Assembly: GCA_021819435.1 (NCBI GenBank)
Contig: JAKARB010000001.1
Coordinates: 544,822 to 608,821, forward strand
DNA from: Pseudomonadota bacterium
GTDB taxonomy: Bacteria > Pseudomonadota > Gammaproteobacteria > Burkholderiales > Burkholderiaceae_C
Direction of reading: 5' to 3'
Length of the DNA: 64,000 nucleotides
The stretch's first letter is position 1, and every line of letters begins with the position of its first letter. Under the pieces are notes generated by a model. The model searched no databases and was not told the origin of the DNA. It saw nothing but the letters and a program-made list of their open reading frames with translations. Position numbers and translations under genes: made by a program. This document shows, in pieces, positions 63,971-64,000 of the stretch.

Positions 63971-64000
63971 TTATTTTGCCGCTTTGGCGGGGGTGGATTT
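63971..64000 (-). CDS. 3' end of a gene entering from the right, possibly istB-like
   Basis: The minus-strand frame reads KSTPAKAAK and a TAA stop at 63971-63973. Only nine to ten codons are in the window. A transposition-helper gene of the IS21 type is inferred from the adjoining repeats. Confidence 0.35.
   Translation of the reverse strand, partial: KSTPAKAAK

Larger units (their letters stand above)
63875..64000. mobile_element. Probable end of an IS21-like element
   Basis: From TGTCACGG at 63875 the sequence no longer matches the methyltransferase family. It carries two direct repeats of an 16-bp unit and then, on the minus strand, the end of a reading frame coming from outside the window. 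IS21-family ends begin with TG and hold repeated internal motifs. Only this end is visible, so the family assignment is tentative. Confidence 0.5.

Overview
The window is high-GC DNA that fits a betaproteobacterium, most likely a Burkholderiales. The reasons are a CzcICBA-type metal efflux system, CadR/PbrR regulators, an H-NS of the type carrying a TWSGRG DNA-binding motif, and FlhDC-type proteins. It is accessory DNA: part of a large conjugative plasmid or integrative conjugative element loaded with heavy-metal resistance genes. No rRNA, tRNA, CRISPR array or housekeeping operon is visible. No replication or partition genes were recognised.

Layout. (1) 1-12.5 kb, minus strand: an F-type (TrhF/SXT-like) type IV secretion operon, read in transcription order as lytic transglycosylase, OmpA-like lipoprotein, pilin traA, traL, traE, traK, traB, dsbC, traV, traC, trbI, traF (signal peptidase), an unrecognised exported protein, traW and the first part of traU. 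Many of the junctions are 4-bp ATGA overlaps. (2) 13-23 kb: a metal module on the minus strand (czcI, small lipoprotein, P1B-4 ATPase, cadR), an orphan flgB-like gene with two unknown partners, a second czcI, a zinc-ribbon protein, a methyltransferase and an orphan response regulator. (3) 22-35 kb: czcICBA, two envelope proteins, an LTA-synthase-like enzyme, a His-rich periplasmic protein, the czcRS two-component system and czcE. (4) 35-37 kb: a boundary with decayed genes (a tyrosine phosphatase and a LOTUS fragment), ynfA, and a MerF-like protein with a MerR regulator. (5) 37-48 kb: conjugation processing and control genes: DUF4400, traD coupling protein, a MobH/TraI_2-type relaxase, H-NS, flhDC, DUF932, primase and an AcaB-like regulator. 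(6) 48-51 kb: AlpA, a tyrosine-recombinase-like protein lacking its tyrosine, and DUF1173. (7) 51-64 kb: a second metal block: cadR, cadA (P1B-2), czcI, lipoprotein, a His-rich protein, a second RND tripartite system with a transglutaminase-like gene at its head, and a second methyltransferase cut by what looks like the end of an IS21-like element.

The strongest unifying signal is regulatory. Four promoters (17.56, 21.85, 51.50 and 62.65 kb) share the same MerR-type design: TTGACT, a 19-bp spacer holding a CTG/CAG dyad, and a TCAAAT-like -10. They stand in front of both P-type ATPase modules and both RND operons, so the two CadR proteins probably control one regulon spread over both blocks. 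A separate CusR/CzcR-like box precedes czcRS and, in part, czcE.

Several protein families occur more than once: five CzcI-like proteins, two small lipoproteins, two His-rich periplasmic proteins, two CadR, two P-type ATPases, two RND systems and two methyltransferases. This suggests that recurring, mostly unnamed accessory proteins are part of a metal-efflux package, and that conjugation is run by an FlhDC/AcaB-type activator circuit like those of SXT and IncC elements.
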